Shown piece by piece: positions 7,658 through 9,775 of a DNA stretch of 9,775 nucleotides (positions are counted from its first letter, which is position 1; the number at the start of each line of letters is the position of its first letter). This stretch comes from Acidobacteriota bacterium (GTDB lineage Bacteria > Acidobacteriota > Vicinamibacteria > Vicinamibacterales > SCN-69-37), in NCBI GenBank assembly GCA_021824055.1, contig JAKALV010000113.1, positions 1 to 9,775 of the forward strand, read 5' to 3'. The position numbers and the translations under genes are program-made. The notes below the pieces were generated by a model. The model ran no database searches, was not told the DNA's origin, and saw nothing but the letters and a program-made list of their open reading frames with translations.

Positions 7658-8290
7658 ATGAAACGCGACAACCTCGTATTCCTCCTCTCCGGCGTGTTCT
7701 TTGGTGTTCTGGTCGGGTGGATGCTCGGCAGCCAGCAGGCCGGACGCTTCGTGTCGGCCCCGACCGCGACCGCCGCGCCGGCCCCGGGTCAGGTCACCGG
7801 CGCGCCGACCGGCGCACCGCAGCAGGCGCAGGCGCCCGCGCCGCCGCCGGTCAACGAACAGAAGGTGGCGGAACTGACGAAGATCGCGGACGGCGATCCC
7901 CGGAATGCGGCGGTACGCACGGAGCTCGGCAATCTGTACTTCGACTCGGAGCGATTCGACCTGGCGATTCCGTGGTACGAAGCGGCGTTCAAGCTCACGC
8001 CCAAGGACCCGAATCTCAGCACGGATCTGGGCGTGGCGTACCTGTACACCGACAAAGTTGACCTTGCGCTGGCGCAGTTCGACAAGTCCATCGCCGCCGA
8101 TCCGAAGCATCTCAAGACCTGGCTCAACATCGGCATCGCCAAGGCGATGGTGAAGGGCGACACCAAGGGCGGCGAGGCCGCCTGGCAGAAGGTCATCGAA
8201 CTCGCGCCCGGGTCGGAGGAAGCGAAGAAGGCGCAGCAGGGCATTGACGCCATCCGCGGCGGTCACAAGAACGTGAGCGGAGGCCTGTAA
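7658..8290 (+). CDS. Membrane-anchored tetratricopeptide repeat protein
   Basis: The 210-residue protein has an N-terminal hydrophobic segment (about 6-24, LVFLLSGVFFGVLVGWMLG) that looks like an uncleaved signal anchor. A flexible Ala/Pro/Gly/Gln-rich linker follows (about 33-65), then about three TPR units at roughly 83-116, 117-150 and 151-184. Helix cores include AAVRTELGNLYF, LSTDLGVAYLY and TWLNIGIAKAM. TPR domains are protein-binding scaffolds; the architecture resembles cytochrome-c-biogenesis and assembly-factor TPR proteins, but no specific partner can be named. It has a good ribosome site and is followed directly by the zinc-motif protein, its stop abutting that gene's start. These two lie between the B6 gene and the microcompartment locus. 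Function is unknown. Confidence 0.85.
   Translation: MKRDNLVFLLSGVFFGVLVGWMLGSQQAGRFVSAPTATAAPAPGQVTGAPTGAPQQAQAPAPPPVNEQKVAELTKIADGDPRNAAVRTELGNLYFDSERFDLAIPWYEAAFKLTPKDPNLSTDLGVAYLYTDKVDLALAQFDKSIAADPKHLKTWLNIGIAKAMVKGDTKGGEAAWQKVIELAPGSEEAKKAQQGIDAIRGGHKNVSGGL
8279..8283 (+). promoter_or_regulatory. Ribosome binding site supporting the GTG start at 8291
   Basis: GGAGG lies 7 bases before GTG 8291, inside the last codons of the TPR gene. It makes the GTG, which follows the TAA directly, the convincing start of the next gene. Confidence 0.7.
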
Positions 8291-8605
8291 GTGCTGGCAC
8301 TGATCGGCTGGATCGGTCGATTCCTGCTGATCCTGTTCGTCGTGCGCATGGTGCTGCGCCTGTTCATGCCGTCACCCGCGCGCGGTCCGGCTCCGGGTGG
8401 CCCGCGGCCACGCGGGCCGTTCGGCGGCGGCCCCTTCGCGGGGCGCCAGCCCCCGCCGGAGCGCGTGGGCGGACAACTCGTGCGCTGCGTGCAGTGCGGC
8501 ACGTACGTGCCGGTGTCGACCGTGATCAACGCGCCCCAGAGCGGATCGATCGTGCATTTCTGCACGGACACGTGCCGTCAGCAATACGCGGCTGCGCATC
8601 CATGA
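8291..8605 (+). CDS. Small membrane protein with a C-terminal four-cysteine zinc motif (PP0621-like)
   Basis: The 104-residue protein has a hydrophobic N-terminal helix (about 4-26), a Pro/Gly/Arg-rich linker (about 27-60), and a small C-terminal domain with C66-x2-C69 and C91-x3-C95 (RCVQCGTYVP and HFCTDTCRQQY). That spacing and the FC-x3-C-x-x-x-Y ending resemble the PP0621 group of small putative zinc-binding proteins in proteobacteria. The four cysteines probably bind one zinc. It starts with GTG behind a strong GGAGG, and its stop overlaps the aldolase ATG (ATGA, 8602-8605), so it is translated with the aldolase. Its role is unknown; linkage to the aldolase may only reflect compact packing. 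Confidence 0.75.
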   Translation: MLALIGWIGRFLLILFVVRMVLRLFMPSPARGPAPGGPRPRGPFGGGPFAGRQPPPERVGGQLVRCVQCGTYVPVSTVINAPQSGSIVHFCTDTCRQQYAAAHP

Positions 8606-9471
8606 ACGACCGCGAATCGCAGCTCCGTCAGGACATCGTCGAAGTCGGGCGGCGGTTGTGGACCCGCGGGTTCGTGGCGTCCAATGACGGCAACATCAGC
8701 GTGCGGCTCGACGCGTCGCGGTTGTTGATGACGCCGGCGAGCGTGTCGAAGGGCTTCATGACGCCCGACATGATGGTCGTCACCGATCTCAACGGCGCGC
8801 TGCTCGAAGGCGCGCCGGGCCGCAAGCCGTCGTCGGAAACGATGATGCACCTCGTGGTGTACCGGCATCGGCCGGACGTGCACGCCGTCGTGCATTCGCA
8901 TCCGCCGCTCGCGACGGGGTTCGCGGTGGCCGGCATTCCGCTCAATCGCGCGGTGCTGGCTGAAGTCGTGACCACGCTCGGCGCCATTCCCATCGCGGAG
9001 TACGGCACCCCGTCCACCATCGAGCTGGCCGACGCGGTGGAGCCGTACGTCAAAGCGCACGATGGTTTGCTGCTCGCCAACCACGGCGCGCTGGCGCTCG
9101 GCAAGGACGTGTTCGCCGCGTACTACAAGATGGAAACGATCGAGCATTTCGCGAAGATCAGTCTGGTGGCGCGCATGCTGGGCCGCGAGCACGTCCTGTC
9201 GACCGAAGAAGTGGGACGGCTGCAGGCGCTGAGAGGCACGTACGGCATCGCGGCGCCCGCGCCGATCTGCCCGGATCCCATGCCGGGTGACATGGCGGAG
9301 ACCGGCTGCCAGGTGGTGCAGTCGGCGGACGCGCCCGGCGCGCGTCTTGTGGCGGATACCAGCGTGGCCGGCGGCACGGGAATCAGTGTAGGTACTGACG
9401 GCGAGATTCGGCTAACATACGACCAACTGACGGCGCTGGTGGAAGAGGCCGTCAAGCAGATTACGCAATAG
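8602..9471 (+). CDS. Class II aldolase/adducin-family sugar-phosphate aldolase with a microcompartment-type C-terminal tail
   Basis: Residues 1 to about 210 form the zinc-dependent class II aldolase fold of fuculose- and rhamnulose-phosphate aldolases. Seen are SNDGNISVRL (phosphate-binding loop), MTPASVSKG, the catalytic-type Glu E79 in SSET, zinc ligands H98 and H100 in VVHSHPP, and H161 in NHGAL. Such enzymes split deoxyketose-1-phosphates into dihydroxyacetone phosphate and lactaldehyde; the exact substrate cannot be read from sequence. The protein has 289 residues against roughly 215 for plain family members. The extra ~75 residues are a Gly/Ala/Pro-rich linker and a final amphipathic helix, YDQLTALVEEAVKQI, that looks like an encapsulation peptide. 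The ATG at 8602 overlaps the previous stop; a longer in-frame start at 8494 would run through the zinc-motif gene. The shell gene follows after 10 bases, so this is probably a luminal core enzyme. Confidence 0.92.
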   Translation: MNDRESQLRQDIVEVGRRLWTRGFVASNDGNISVRLDASRLLMTPASVSKGFMTPDMMVVTDLNGALLEGAPGRKPSSETMMHLVVYRHRPDVHAVVHSHPPLATGFAVAGIPLNRAVLAEVVTTLGAIPIAEYGTPSTIELADAVEPYVKAHDGLLLANHGALALGKDVFAAYYKMETIEHFAKISLVARMLGREHVLSTEEVGRLQALRGTYGIAAPAPICPDPMPGDMAETGCQVVQSADAPGARLVADTSVAGGTGISVGTDGEIRLTYDQLTALVEEAVKQITQ

Positions 9472-9474
9472 GAG
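9470..9474 (+). promoter_or_regulatory. Ribosome binding site of the shell-protein gene
   Basis: AGGAG lies 7 bases before ATG 9482 and shares its first bases with the aldolase stop codon TAG (9469-9471). The strong site fits high expression of a shell subunit needed in many copies. Confidence 0.75.
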
Positions 9475-9481
9475 CATCCAA

Positions 9482-9766
9482 ATGGGCGAAGCACTGGGAA
9501 TGGTCGAGACGAAGGGCCTGGTCGCGATGATTGAAGCGGCCGACGCCATGGTCAAGGCCGCAAAAGTCTCGCTGGTCGGCTGGGAGAAGATCGGCGCCGG
9601 CTATGTGACCGCGATCGTGCGCGGCGATGTGGCGGCCGTCAAGGCCGCAACCGACGCCGGCGCGGCCGCCGCGCGCCGTGTTGGCGAGCTCGTGTCGGTG
9701 CACGTCATCCCGCGCCCGCATGCCAACCTGGAAGACGTGCTGCCGATTGGGAAAGCGTCCAAGTAA
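9482..9766 (+). CDS. Bacterial microcompartment hexameric shell protein (BMC-H, PduA/EutM-like)
   Basis: The 94-residue protein is a single BMC domain of the normal length for PduA. It shows ALGMVETKGL at the N-terminus, EAADAMVKAA with the edge lysine K25, pore loop K36-I37-G38-A39-G40, VRGDVAAVKAA, and HVIPRPH with the edge arginine R78 that locks neighbouring hexamers. Such proteins form flat hexagonal tiles of a polyhedral shell; small metabolites cross at the central pore. PduA has Ser at the central pore position where this protein has Ala, giving a less polar pore rim. It lies 10 bases after the aldolase with a strong ribosome site. Further shell proteins, an aldehyde dehydrogenase and cofactor-recycling enzymes would be expected beyond the right edge. 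The function of the compartment is inferred from the neighbouring aldolase. Confidence 0.96.
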   Translation: MGEALGMVETKGLVAMIEAADAMVKAAKVSLVGWEKIGAGYVTAIVRGDVAAVKAATDAGAAAARRVGELVSVHVIPRPHANLEDVLPIGKASK

Positions 9767-9775
9767 AGGCAGAAG

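Noticed and set aside
8494..8601. Longer aldolase start upstream of 8602
   Set aside because: The extension lies in the zinc-motif gene in another frame, has no family resemblance, and the ATG at 8602 forms a clean ATGA overlap.

Overview
The window is high-GC, densely packed bacterial chromosome. Apart from one reversed gene, every gene reads on the + strand. The core order tilS-ftsH-folP-cdaA-cdaR-glmM-pdxJ, a PdxJ of the type also seen in Bacteroidetes, and a microcompartment locus with a class II aldolase together suggest an Acidobacteriota genome, perhaps near Vicinamibacteria. That placement is inference; there is no rRNA or other phylogenetic marker here.

Region 1 (1-2775) holds the 3' part of tilS (tRNA-Ile lysidine synthetase) and a complete ftsH (membrane AAA+ zinc protease), translationally coupled by an ATGA overlap.

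Region 2 (2785-3505) is a discrete 721-bp module inserted between ftsH and folP. It has perfect 24-bp inverted repeats at its ends, built of GGGC(A/G)-type heptamers and followed on the right by a 42-nt pure pyrimidine run. Inside, on the opposite strand, is a gene for a small S23/IVP-type four-helix-bundle protein. That gene is preceded by a near-consensus sigma-54 (-24/-12) promoter and by dyads upstream that could bind an activator. This is the most unusual part of the window: it looks like a mobile or domesticated cassette related to the intervening sequences of 23S rRNA genes, but lying between two protein genes.

Region 3 (3510-7630) is a tightly coupled housekeeping operon: folP (folate), cdaA and a miniature cdaR (c-di-AMP synthesis and its regulator), glmM (amino-sugar precursor of peptidoglycan, starting with TTG) and pdxJ (vitamin B6). 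The cdaA-cdaR-glmM trio is a classical link between c-di-AMP signalling and cell-wall precursor supply.

Region 4 (7658-8605) encodes two small membrane-anchored proteins, one with TPR repeats and one with a four-cysteine zinc motif.

Region 5 (8602-9766) opens a bacterial microcompartment locus. It has a class II sugar-phosphate aldolase with a linker and a terminal amphipathic helix that looks like an encapsulation peptide, followed by a hexameric PduA-like shell protein. The locus probably continues past the right edge. No rRNA, tRNA or CRISPR array was seen. No gene-free stretch exceeds 300 bases; the two longest (2776-2910 and 3271-3515) belong largely to the inserted module and are described with it.
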